From the NCBI GenBank assembly GCA_016946835.1, contig JACVTC010000040.1, forward strand, positions 1,117,501 through 1,142,500: a stretch of 25,000 bases of DNA. The letters are read 5' to 3'. Shown here one piece after another: positions 1 through 14,986 of the stretch (position 1 is the stretch's first letter; every line of letters starts with the position of its first letter). The notes under the pieces are model-generated. The model was not told the DNA's origin and made no database searches. It worked only from the letters and a program-made list of their open reading frames with translations. Both the position numbers and the translations under genes were made by a program. The DNA comes from Neocallimastix lanati (nom. inval.). Lineage: Eukaryota > Neocallimastigomycota > Neocallimastigomycetes > Neocallimastigales > Neocallimastigaceae.

Positions 1-199
1 TCATAGCGAATTTTTAAATTATACAGATGTATTGGGAACTGTGAAAGATCAAATTTCATGAATTGAAAACCATTGTAATAATGAAAATTGAAAGGTAGAA
101 AAAATGATTTTTATTAATTTATAATATTGATGGTATTAATCTTCTAAAATGAAAAAATAAAAACAAAAAAAAAAAAAAGAAAAAAAAGAAAAAAAAAAG
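1..199. other. AT-rich window edge, no gene assigned
   Basis: This edge segment is AT-rich with A-runs at about 158-198. A short open stretch near 10-60 on the + strand ends at a stop after about 16 codons and cannot be assigned to any family. It could be the tail of a gene lying outside the window. Confidence 0.4.
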
Positions 200-544
200 C
201 ACAAGTCACCTTATCATTAATTATTGTTATGTCTAATGTCCATTTAATTACCTCTGTTAACCATATTAAAGCTTCCATTATGGGTTAATACAAAAATTCA
301 TAAATATAATTTTATATGACATGATATCACTACCTTTGAATTCTATACCACTGAAACTAGTTTTGGAAATTCTTTTTTATATTACAAAAAAACCAGTTAA
401 GATATGCCAGAGATATAATATATCTCTTTATATCTTGACTTACCTCAAATAGTCGTAAAAATATTTAGAGGGTTAGCGGAAGGTCCAATCATTACAGAGG
501 TAGAATCCCTTTCAACAGAAGAAGTAAGGTACTACCATAAGTGA
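200..544. pseudogene. Possible decayed coding relic, strand unresolved
   Basis: This stretch is less AT-biased than its surroundings and holds several short open frames that do not join. On + an ATG at 321 opens 43 codons (stop 450-452) beginning MISLPLNSIPLKLVLEILF, which is loosely F-box-like (Leu-Pro, then Glu-Ile-Leu). An overlapping + frame runs to a stop at 542-544 and contains GLAEGPIITEVESL. On the - strand there are also open runs, one containing MEALIWLTEVIKW near 210-285. The pattern is what a frameshifted gene fragment, or exons of a degraded gene, would leave. Neither strand is clearly favoured. No function is claimed. Confidence 0.25.
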
Positions 545-634
545 AGGATTATCGTTAAGTGAAAGTAATAATACCACGCATACTTCTTCATATGAATCCC
601 TTAGATCTTTTTCATTCCTCATATTATAATTTAT

Positions 635-638
<4 letters not shown>

Positions 639-677
<39 letters not shown>
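639..677. repeat. poly(A)39 tract
   Basis: An uninterrupted run of 39 A residues. It is among the longest homopolymers in the window and could be a retroposed poly(A) tail or replication slippage. No target-site duplication is evident. Confidence 0.9.
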
Positions 678-679
<2 letters not shown>

Positions 680-1159
680 TATCAGTAATGAAACCACCTT
701 TAATGCCCATAAAATTATATATAGAAAAATGGAAGCAAATTATGATGTTTGTTATATTTTCATTATTCCTTACAATATTATTAGAAATATTAGAAAATAT
801 TGAATAAACTAATTCAAAAAAAAAAATAAAATAAAAAAAAAATAAATAAATAAAAAATAAGAAAAAAGATGGTTGTAAATTACTTAATTACTTTAAATTA
901 CTTTATAATATAAAGCTTTTAAATAAGTAACTCATAATTATATTATATTTTATTGTATATATATCATAAATTACTATAAATTACTTATATAAATAATTAT
1001 ATTAATATTAAAAATAAAAATAAATAATAGTAAAAAAAATAATAATAATAATAATAGTTATAATAATAGCTTTATAAATTTTTATTATTATTAATTTTTG
1101 TTTTTTTTTTTTTTTTTGTTTTTTTTTTTTTTTTGTCTATTTTTTTTATTTGAGTTTAT

Positions 1160-1294
1160 AAATTATATTTTCAACCTGTACTTTATATCATATTTAAAAT
1201 ATATTTTATAACATATATTTATTTTGAAATTATATTTTCAACCTGTATTTTATATCATATTTATAATATATTATATAGTATATATTTATTTTAA
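1160..1294. repeat. 67-bp tandem duplication
   Basis: Two adjacent copies (1160-1226 and 1227-1294) both begin aaattatattttcaacctg and end with a tatatatttattt segment. They differ at several positions, which suggests an old duplication rather than slippage of a simple microsatellite. Confidence 0.85.
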
Positions 1295-1421
1295 ATCTAT
1301 TTTTAACACATTTTTCAAAACTAACAAAAAAGAACCCTTGAAACCCTAAATCAAATCATCAAGCTTTCTTTATTACTCCAAATGATATATAGTACTATTG
1401 AAATGCACACGCACACGCAAG

Positions 1422-1473
<52 letters not shown>

Positions 1474-1477
1474 TATA
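1422..1477. repeat. poly(A) followed by (TA)n
   Basis: About 29 A residues followed directly by about 13 TA dinucleotides. Confidence 0.9.
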
Positions 1478-2784
1478 ATCATATAAAATAATTTAATTAA
1501 AATAAAAAAATGATAATAATAATAAAATAATGATATTAAAATTTTATAAATTATATAATTAAATAGAGAAGAATACAAGCGTAGATTCTATAATAAATAT
1601 TTTAATAATAAAAGAGTAAAATATCTGTATTTTTAATAAGGAGAGGTAATTGATATAATAAGTTAAAACAAAAAAAAAATAATAAAAGTAGAATAGCAAT
1701 TCTTATATCAAATATAATAATAATCATAAAAGTAATATAGATACTTTTTATTATTTATTATTATTATATACATAAAAAAAAAAAAAAGAAAAATTAGTTT
1801 TTATAATAAAAATTCATTATAATATCAACTCTTCATTTGAATGACAAAAATAACTAATCCTTGAATTATATTCAATAGTTAGCTTTTATATATCTAAATA
1901 AATCTAGTGTGTTTCGAAATGTGGCATATTTTTGTATGTGGCTTGTTTTTTTAATAATTAAATAAATAATAAATATTATTTTTATATATATATATTTAGA
2001 ATAGTTTTTTAATTATAAAATATTTAAGTCATAACTATTATATTATTTTTATTATATTATTTTATAATTTCTTATTTTTTATAAGCTTTTTTATAATTAT
2101 GTATTTTAAAAAAAAAAAAAAAAAATAAGATAAATTAATATATCAATCAATAATTATATGAATATTCTAACCTAAATAAATCAATAATTTAATTAAACAT
2201 TAGCCACCATATGATATTTTAAATTTATAAGATAAAAAAGTAATATGATACAAGCAAAAAATAAAAAATAAAAAAAACAAAAAATTAAAAATATAGAAAA
2301 AGATTAAAGCTACTAGAATTATATGCATAGCTTAATAGCGTAAGAATCATCATTATCATTTTCTTTGTTTATCCTCTTCATGTTCAACTAAAAAAAAAAA
2401 AAAAAATTATTACTATTTCATTTATACTAATACTTCACTTTTAGGCTTGAATAGACATTTTATAATGGAGTTCAACCCAGTTATACTTTATCTCTTTATT
2501 TTAATTAAATATTATACAAGTAATATATCGTTTCCCTCTAGTCAGGTGATTATATTAATTAAATAAAAAATTTTAATTAATAATGAAATTTTAAGATTTT
2601 TTTTTTTAAAAAAAAAAGATATAATTCAATTTGAATATAAAATTTTAATAATTAGAAAATATAAATTATAAAACTATATTTTTATTAAAAGAATTTATAC
2701 TTTAAAATAATTGATAAAAAATAAAAAACAGTAAATGTATATATTTGTATATATGTTTAATATAATATATATAATAAGAAGAGT

Positions 2785-2788
<4 letters not shown>

Positions 2789-2819
<31 letters not shown>
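2789..2819. repeat. poly(A)31 tract
   Basis: An uninterrupted A run in intergenic DNA. Confidence 0.9.
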
Positions 2820-2821
<2 letters not shown>

Positions 2822-2974
2822 TATTTTAATTTTAAAATATTAAGTTAATATATTTAAGTTAATATATTTAAATTTTTTGATAATTTATATTTTAAAACTT
2901 TAGAATATTTAAAATTTAAAGCTTAAAAAATGAAAAAAAAAAAAAATATATATATATATATATATATTATATAG

Positions 2975-3120
2975 AATAAAACAAATAAAATAAAATAAAA
3001 TATAATAAAATAAAACAAAATAAAATAAAATAAAATAAAATAAAAAAAAGATATAATATTTTATATATTATATGAAATAAAAAAAAATAAAAAATAAAAT
3101 AAAATAAAATAAAATAAAAA
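2975..3120. repeat. AAAAT-type pentamer clusters
   Basis: Two clusters of imperfect taaaa/aaaat pentamers separated by about 30 bp. The same pentamer expands inside VPS34 intron 10 and near 20719-20775, so it is a recurrent simple repeat of this genome. Confidence 0.85.
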
Positions 3121-3531
3121 AAAAAGTAAATAAGGACAAAAAATTTTTTCATTAAATGGAATTAAAAAAAAAAAAAAATAAAAAATAAAATAAAATTTTA
3201 TACTTTAATAATAATATATTATATATATATATTTATATATATATTTTATTTTGTTGGACATAAAAAAAAATTTATATTAAATATATAGACATTTGGAAAT
3301 AAAAAAAGACATAATTTAAGGTATTATAAATCTAAATTTTTTGTATTTTTTTAAAATTTTCTTTTTTTTTTGTTTGTGAAGACTAAAATATATAATTTAT
3401 ATTTACTACTTCTAAATATTTTTGTCTTTGTTGTCTTTAATTAATATTGATAACATAATAAAAATTATTGAAATAAAAGTTTTAACAAAATAATAAGAAA
3501 GCAACTTAAATAGTATAAACAGCTTTTAATA

Positions 3532-8967
<5,436 letters not shown>

Positions 8968-9294
8968 TAAGATAATAGCAACAATAATAATTATAATATT
9001 GAAAAGGAAAAAAAAAAAAAAATAAAGTTTTTTTTTTAATTATTTATTTGTACCACGTTAACAAATTATCAAATTCAAAAATATAAATTAATATATTAAA
9101 ATAGAAGTAACTATAATAATTATAGTGATTGTGTTTCTATTTTATTTTTTAAATTTATAATTTATAATAACATCATGATATCATTTGATTTATATGATAT
9201 TTAACTAATATAGAAGTTAAAAAAAAAAATTAAAATAATAAAAGAAATTGAAAAAGAAAAAATAAAAATTTTATTATCAAACTCAATATATTAA
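8968..9294. other. VPS34 3' flank
   Basis: AT-rich spacer between VPS34 and the 69-codon ORF. AATAAA occurs at about 9020 and would serve as a poly(A) signal for VPS34, but AATAAA is so frequent here that this is weak. Nothing else is seen. Confidence 0.5.
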
Positions 9295-9319
9295 TTGTTT
9301 TATTTATTATTTTATTATT

Positions 9320-9354
<35 letters not shown>

Positions 9355-9356
9355 TT
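9320..9356. repeat. (TTTA)n tetranucleotide immediately upstream of an ORF
   Basis: About nine TTTA units end only a few bases before the ATG at 9361, so if the ORF is real they lie in its 5' leader. Confidence 0.9.
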
Positions 9357-9360
9357 TTGT

Positions 9361-9570
9361 ATGGATTGCGGAGTTTCAAACAAACGTAATACCATTAATT
9401 TGTCGATGATGATGAAATGGTATTCCGTTGAATCTATTGAATCTACCGTTGCTAAGAGCATCGACGTCGAAATGATAAGACATGGATTTTCACCTCCCGG
9501 TGAAAGATCTGGTACAGATTTGTTTGATAACACTAATACTGAAATTATTACTTCTAACGCATTTTTATAA
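9361..9570 (+). CDS. Small protein of unknown function, 69 residues
   Basis: I do not recognise this protein. An ATG at 9361 opens 69 codons to TAA at 9568-9570. An in-frame ATG lies upstream at 9295, but the added residues would come only from the TTTA tract, so 9361 is the better start. GC content jumps inside the frame, with codons such as GTC, ACC and TCC that are rare around it, which supports coding. The product is polar, with no signal peptide or membrane segment. It contains MMMKWYSVESIES, a central SIDVEMIRHGF, then SPPGERSGTDLF, and ends in NAFL. It is on the same strand as VPS34 and 393 bp downstream of it. It could be a free small protein or the last exon of a gene whose other exons I cannot see; no acceptor AG lies directly before the ATG. 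Confidence 0.6.
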   Translation: MDCGVSNKRNTINLSMMMKWYSVESIESTVAKSIDVEMIRHGFSPPGERSGTDLFDNTNTEIITSNAFL

Positions 9571-10565
9571 TCTTATAATATATAATATTTTGTTTCATGT
9601 ATTTTATTTATTATTTTTTATTTAAATCATGTAATTATATTATTATTATAAATAAAATAAAGTTTTCTCTAAGTTAAAAAATATATATATATTTATTTAT
9701 TTATTACTTTTATGATGTATATAATTAAAATAAGAATAATTATATATATTATATATATATAATTATTATTTTGTTTCTTTTATTTTTGGAAATATAAAAA
9801 GTTTTTTTATTATTATTTATTTTCATTGTACTTTATCATATTTTCAAAACTTAGCATATAGTAAGTGATTTTCTTTTATTAAAAATGTTTTCTTTTAATA
9901 TTAAAATATTATAATGAAAATAAAAATGGTTAAATATTAAAATATAATAATAAAAATAAAAATAGGGTAATATATTAAATTAATTAACTATTAGACATTA
10001 ATTTAAGGTACTTTTTTACTTTATTATATATCCCTATATTATATTGCTAATACTAATAACAATAAATAAATAAATAAATAAGAATAAATAAATAAATAAA
10101 TAGTAGTAAATAATAATATAATAATAAATAATAATAAATAATAATAAATAAATATATAAATAAATATATAAATAAATATATAAATAAATATATAAATAAA
10201 TATATAAAGATAAATATATAAATAAAATAAAAGAAATATTGATAAATATATAAATAAAATATTAAAAAATAAACAAAAAGAAAATATTGAAGTAATTTCT
10301 TATTATTCTAGATATATATATAATATATATATATAGTAATTCTCATGTTTTAATATAAAAATATTAGAATAATAATATTAAAGATTGTAAAATAAAAAAA
10401 AAAAAATAATATATACTTTAGAAATAAAACTTTATCAAATAAAAAAATTAAGAGTAGAAATGATGTATAATAAAATGATTATAATAGAATATTTTAAAAC
10501 TATTATGACTAATATATTATTTAAAAATTTAATCTATTATCAAAAAAACAGTGTAATTCAAATAT
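9571..10565. other. AT-rich spacer with simple repeats
   Basis: No gene seen. It holds an AATAAA-like signal near 9652-9661 that could end the upstream small gene, AAAT runs (10064-10102), a 12-bp minisatellite (10146-10207) and TA runs. Confidence 0.6.
10146..10207. repeat. 12-bp minisatellite (taaataaatata)n
   Basis: About five head-to-tail copies of a 12-bp unit, followed by one degenerate copy. Confidence 0.9.
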
Positions 10566-10570
10566 AATAT
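10566..10570. repeat. 5' target-site duplication (aatat)
   Basis: The five bases immediately before the 5' LTR are identical to 11820-11824, immediately after the 3' LTR. A 5-bp duplication is typical of LTR-retrotransposon integration. Confidence 0.85.
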
Positions 10571-10756
10571 TGTTAGAATATGTGAAATATGAGTTTAAAT
10601 GTATTAAAATGTAATTTATGTAATGTAATATATGAGCCACAATGTATTAATATAAAAGCATGTAATTTAATATGATTTAATATTTGCAGCTCTTTATCAT
10701 AAAATATATTAATAAAGTTGATATAATTATTAAACCTAAATTCCTGACTCTTAACA
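10571..10756 (+). repeat. 5' LTR, 186 bp
   Basis: Starts tgttagaatatgtgaaatat and ends ctgactcttaaca, with perfect 5-bp inverted ends. It contains an aataaag at about 10710 that could act as the poly(A) signal of the element transcript. It differs from the 3' copy at five single bases. Confidence 0.95.
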
Positions 10757-10779
10757 GATTAAGAGTCTCATCGACTCTT
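10746..10779 (+). other. Overlapping hairpins spanning the LTR end and primer site
   Basis: GACTCTTAA (10746-10754) is the perfect complement of TTAAGAGTC (10759-10767), with a 4-base loop. AAGAGTC (10761-10767) is also the perfect complement of GACTCTT (10773-10779), with a 5-base loop. The two stems share one strand, so they are mutually exclusive in RNA. Both occlude the primer-binding site. Confidence 0.8.
10757..10771 (+). promoter_or_regulatory. Primer-binding site, complement of tRNA-Lys(CUU) anticodon arm
   Basis: The 15 bases directly after the 5' LTR are gattaagagtctcat. Their complement, atgagactcttaatc, fits the anticodon stem-loop of eukaryotic tRNA-Lys(CUU), whose core GACTCTTAATC is widely conserved (recalled, not searched). 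Pairing at the anticodon arm rather than the 3' CCA end implies a primer made from the 5' half of the tRNA, ending near nucleotide 40, as Drosophila copia does with initiator tRNA-Met. Confidence 0.7.
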
Positions 10780-11394
10780 CAAAGGAATTTTAAAATAAAT
10801 TCTTTAGCCGGAAAATAATATTATGTCAAGAAGAAAGTACTTGAAGATCTAGATTTATGGTGAGAGTTGCCATTATGTCAATTGATGAATAATTAATTGA
10901 AGATTGATCTACAGTGAAATTTAAATGATCTAAAATTCTAATTTCAAGAAACACGCTTTAAAATTGAATAAATGATAAAAGAATAATCACCCATAAAGGA
11001 ACATTATAAAATAAAATTACATTCGCAAAATGAAGGCAAATTACGCGTAAGAAAACATGATTACTAAAATAAATAAAATTAAAATAAATAAAATTAATGA
11101 ATAGAAATTCATAATAAATCTAAATATTAATAAATCTAAAATATATTAACCAATAATTACAAGATATCTTAAAATATTATTAAAATCATTTTATTAAGAA
11201 GATAAACTAAATTAACTTATGAAATAGTAGTTAAATGGCGTAAATCCATAAGAGTAGCCATAAATAAATAAACAATTAGATGTAAAAACCAAAGTGTTAA
11301 AAAGAAGAGTTGTCATAATATAAAATATTAATGGATGGTGTAAAACCTAATGAGTATCCAATCCAATATATAAAAATTTTACCCATAAAAATTA

Positions 11395-11495
11395 AAGGTT
11401 TAAACGTTTAACCAGAAAAATGTACATATAATAAGAGGGTAAATAAAACAGAATAAACTACTAAAATAATATAAAGGTTTAAGACGTTTACCACA
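11395..11495. repeat. Repeated aaggttta...cgttta(a)cc motif inside the TRIM
   Basis: A near-palindromic stretch ggtttaaacgtttaacc near 11397 recurs in diverged form (ggtttaagacgtttacc) near 11476. It may be a protein-binding or RNA-structure element; this is inferred from repetition only. Confidence 0.45.
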
Positions 11496-11618
11496 AAACG
11501 CGATATGATATCTTAGATAAAATTTTAGTAATAATAGAAATTAAAATATTTATGTAATTAATTTTAAATATATAATGGAATTCACCTATAAACCAAAATT
11601 ATTCATTTAGAATAACTT

Positions 11619-11633
11619 GGTTTAGGGGGGGAA
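11619..11633 (+). other. Polypurine tract of the TRIM element
   Basis: The sequence ggtttagggggggaa abuts the 3' LTR start at 11634. The seven G residues are exceptional in this AT-rich DNA. The purine run is where RNase H would leave the plus-strand primer. Confidence 0.85.
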
Positions 11634-11819
11634 TGTTAGAATATGTGAAATATGAGTTTAAATGAATTAAAATGTAATTTATGTAATGTAATGCATGAGC
11701 CACAATGTATTAATATAAAAGCATGTAATTTAATATAATTTAATATTTGCAGCTCTTTATCATAAAATATATTAATAAAGTTGATATAATTTTTAAACCT
11801 AAATTCCTGACTCTTAACA
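11634..11819 (+). repeat. 3' LTR, 186 bp
   Basis: Same length and ends as the 5' copy. It is followed by the duplicated aatat at 11820-11824. Confidence 0.95.
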
Positions 11820-11824
11820 AATAT
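11820..11824. repeat. 3' target-site duplication (aatat)
   Basis: Matches 10566-10570. AT-rich chance identity is possible, but the exact adjacency to both LTR ends supports it. Confidence 0.85.
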
Positions 11825-11841
11825 ATTAATACAAATACAAT

Positions 11842-12629
11842 TATAAATAATAAACAGTAAATAATAAATAATAAATAATTAAATTAATAATAATAAATAA
11901 ATAATTAAATTAATAATAATTAAATTAATAATAAATAAATAATAAATAATAAATAATTAAATAATAATAAATAATAAATAATAAATAATTAAATAATTAA
12001 TAATAAATAATAAATAATTAAATAATAAATAATAAATAATTAAATAATAAATAATAAATAATTAAATAATAAATAATAAATAATAAATAATTGAATAATA
12101 AATAATAAATAAATAATAAATAAATAATAAATAAATAATAAATAAATAATTAATAATAGATAATAAATAATATATAATATATAATAAATAATAAATAATA
12201 AATAATAAATAATAAATAATAAATAATAAATAATAAATAATAAATAATAAATAATAAATAATGAATAATTAAATAATAAATAATTAAATAATAAATAATA
12301 AATAATTAAATAATAAATAATAAATAATAAATAATGAATAATAAATAATGAATAATAAATAATAAATAATTAAATAATAAATAATAAATAATTAAATAAT
12401 AAATAATAAATAATAAATAATTGAATAAAAAATAATAAATAAATAATAAATAATAGATAATAAATAATATATAATATATAATAAATAATAAATAATAAAT
12501 AATAAATAATAAATAATAAATAATAAATAATAAATAATAAATAATAAATAATAAATAATAAATAATAAATAATAAATAATAAATAATAAATAATAAATAA
12601 TTAATAATAAATAATAAATAATAAATAAA
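11842..12629. repeat. AAATAAT heptanucleotide satellite array with 297-bp higher-order copy
   Basis: About 790 bp made mainly of 7-bp units (aataaat) with aattaaat, aaataaataat and tataatatata variants. The stretch from about 12490 to 12600 is nearly pure. A variant block with atagataataaataatatat occurs at about 12156 and again about 12453, which shows a segmental duplication of about 297 bp inside the array. The array begins just past the 3' end of the LTR element. The long open frame on the complement is only the 21-base translation period of the heptamer. Confidence 0.95.
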
Positions 12630-14986
12630 TATTGATAATTAATCAAAAGAAATATCATATTTATCAAATTAATAAATTTTATAGTTGGAATATGGTATTA
12701 CATTTTTTTTACTTTTTAGAAAAGCATATGTGTATATAAATTTAAATAATAAAATAGAAATAATTATACCATACCAAAAAATTTAGCAAAAATATTAAAT
12801 CTATTTATTATTGTAGTTGCTGTAGACAACCTCAAACCCTATCTATTTATATAAAAGTGAACCAATTCCTTTTCCTCTATTAAATAGCATAAATATAAAT
12901 ATTCATAGTTTATTTTATTTACCTATGAATTAATGAAACATGAAATATACTCTGTATATATTATTTAAATACAAATAAAAATTAATAAAATATGAATTAA
13001 CCCTCTTTTTTAAAGTTTTATTAAAAAAAAAAAAAAATAAAGAAATGAATATAAACGGTTAAAAAGAATCAACAATTTAATTAATATATTTAAATGTAAA
13101 AAAAAAATAAATAATATTATGCTTTTTATTGCATAATTAAATATATTGTTGTAAAACAAGATATATTTATAATATATTATTAGTATATTTCAAAATATAT
13201 TAATTAATAAAAAATATATAACACTATTTTTAAAATATATATACAAATAGATTAAATTACCATAATGAAAATAACCATATTTGTATTAAAATCAAGAATA
13301 ACTAATTACTTTAATTAATAGTAGCCAATAAAAAAATAAAAGCTGAAATTAATATGTTCAATAAAATGAATTTAATGATTACACAAATATATTAATAATT
13401 TTAAATTATATATAATATATTATTTTATATTTAACCATATTTTCTTTATTCTAATAATCAATTTTATATAAAAAATAATTCGAGACATTTATTATTTCAT
13501 GTATTATCAATATAATTTGAATAATTTATTTAATTAATATTTAATATAATTAATGTATTTAATTTCAAATAAATTGCATTTATATATTAATATATACTGT
13601 ATATTATTTTTAATAAATTTATATTAGATTAATATATATACAAATATTAATTAGTGTAATTAATTTCAGGTTATACCTATTAAAAAAAAGTATATTCTTG
13701 TTAAAATACATAAATGAATAAATATTAATTTATAGCACTAATGATCAGTAAGTAATTATTATTAATTATATTTTAAATTTTATAGAAAAATAAAAAAAAA
13801 ATTTTATTTTTTTAATTTTCTTATTCTTATTATTATTATCTTATTATTATTCTTTTAAGAAAAAAAATTTTATTTTAATTTTTATTTTTCTTTTTTCTTT
13901 ATATAAGTAATTTTAAAACTAATATTAATATTTATTTATTTTTCTTTTTTTTTCTTTTCTTTTTTTTTTTTTTGTTTTAAATAAAAATAGATTGAAAGGT
14001 AAATTTTAAAATAAAATAAAAACTTTTGTTAACAGAAAAAATAGTCGGCTTATTTCTAATACATAAAAACATTGAAAAAGGTTAAAATTAAATCATATTA
14101 TAAATCGTAAATAAAAATATAAAGCAATAATATTTTTTAAATGAAAAGAAAACAAATAAAAAATATATATATATACATATACATAGAATAATCAACTTCA
14201 GAATAAGTAACAATGAATAATATATACAATAAATAAATAAATTTAACAGAATTTCAAATAACATATACAATAAATGAATAAATTTTTACAGAATTTCATA
14301 AAATTATAGTTATTTATTTTTAAATATATAAAAATTAATTATTAAAATCAAAAAATGTTTTAAATTAAGAAATTATACATAAATGCAAAAAAATAACTAA
14401 GAAATACAGAAGTTTTTTTAAAAATAAAAATAAAATATATATTTTAAATTAAAAAATAGTGAAATATGTTAAAAATATAAATACGTAAAATTATGAATAA
14501 AAATATAATTTTATATAGAAATTTATTAAAAAGATAAAAATAAAAAATGGATAAAAATTATTAAAAATATAGATTCATAAAATTATGAATAAATAAAAAT
14601 ATATTTTATATAGAAATTTATTAAAAAAAACGAAAGAAAATCTTTTTAGAAGTAAAGATCTATAATGAAAAAGAAAAATGAAAAAAAAAAACCTTTATTT
14701 AATAAAAAAGAAGTTAAATATAATAAGAAGTTAAGAGAATTAAATAATTTTATCATATTATCATAAGATAAAATTACGAACAAAAATAATTTCAATTATA
14801 TATACTATTTATTACATTTAATTTAAGATAATTAGATTATTTGACCACAAAGAATTGTTTTATTTAAAAATTTAAACGAATAATACAAAAAATGTTTAGT
14901 TTTTTTTTTTTTTTATAATTTAAATATATTAAAGAACTATATAATAGATAAATTAATATAATTATAACATATATATAATTTTTTAG
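12630..14986. other. AT-rich intergenic region
   Basis: No gene can be supported in 2.3 kb. Around 12815-12895 the composition is slightly richer, with tatataaaag near 12849 that could be a TATA-like element, but no transcript is evident behind it. T-rich tracts occur at 13795-13975. Two similar segments with ttaaaaatatagattcataaaattatgaataa-like content lie near 14470-14510 and 14560-14600. The last 100 bases must carry the promoter and leader of the following gene; the ATG is directly preceded by a T tract and AG, so a leader intron is possible. Confidence 0.6.

Larger units (their letters stand above)
678..3531. other. AT-rich intergenic region upstream of VPS34
   Basis: About 2.8 kb with no supportable gene. 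It holds A/T homopolymers (for example 1422-1450 and 2789-2819), TA runs (1451-1477 and near 2948-2966), AAAAT pentamer clusters (about 2975-3120) and a 67-bp tandem duplication (1160-1294). Around 2320-2560 the base composition is slightly richer, with a pyrimidine tract and AG followed by a 21-codon open stretch on the - strand (about 2326-2388), but this is too short to call an exon. The 5' leader and promoter of VPS34 must lie in the last few hundred bases, but no element can be named. Confidence 0.6.
10571..11819 (+). mobile_element. Non-autonomous LTR retrotransposon, TRIM-like, 1249 bp
   Basis: The element is bounded by two 186-bp direct repeats starting TGTTA and ending TAACA, flanked by a 5-bp duplication (aatat), with a primer-binding site touching the 5' LTR and a G-rich purine tract (tttaggggggg then aa) touching the 3' LTR. 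The LTRs differ at 5 of 186 positions (about 97% identity), so insertion was fairly recent. The 877-bp interior has no open frame of 60 codons and no recognisable Gag, protease, integrase or RT motif, so it would need proteins from a full-length partner. The size and layout fit terminal-repeat retrotransposons in miniature. TGTTA/TAACA ends and a 5-bp duplication are common in both Copia and Gypsy elements; a half-tRNA primer leans toward Copia. A deletion derivative of a larger element is the alternative. Confidence 0.92.

Noticed and set aside
559-807. 82-codon + frame spanning the poly(A)39 tract
   Set aside because: It is bridged only by a Lys homopolymer and has no coding texture on either side.
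1338-1350. Single ccctaaa-like motif as telomere repeat
   Set aside because: One copy only; no array.
2320-2388. Possible terminal exon on the - strand (T tract, AG, 21 open codons)
   Set aside because: Too short, and no upstream exon with a compatible frame or recognisable protein could be found.
9348-9533. 61-codon - strand frame opposite the 69-codon ORF
   Set aside because: The + frame has the better start and stop and its boundaries coincide with the composition change; the - frame ends in the TTTA tract.
12392-12667. 91-codon open frame on the - strand made of YYLLFII units
   Set aside because: It is only the 21-base translation period of the 7-bp satellite; no start context or composition supports coding.
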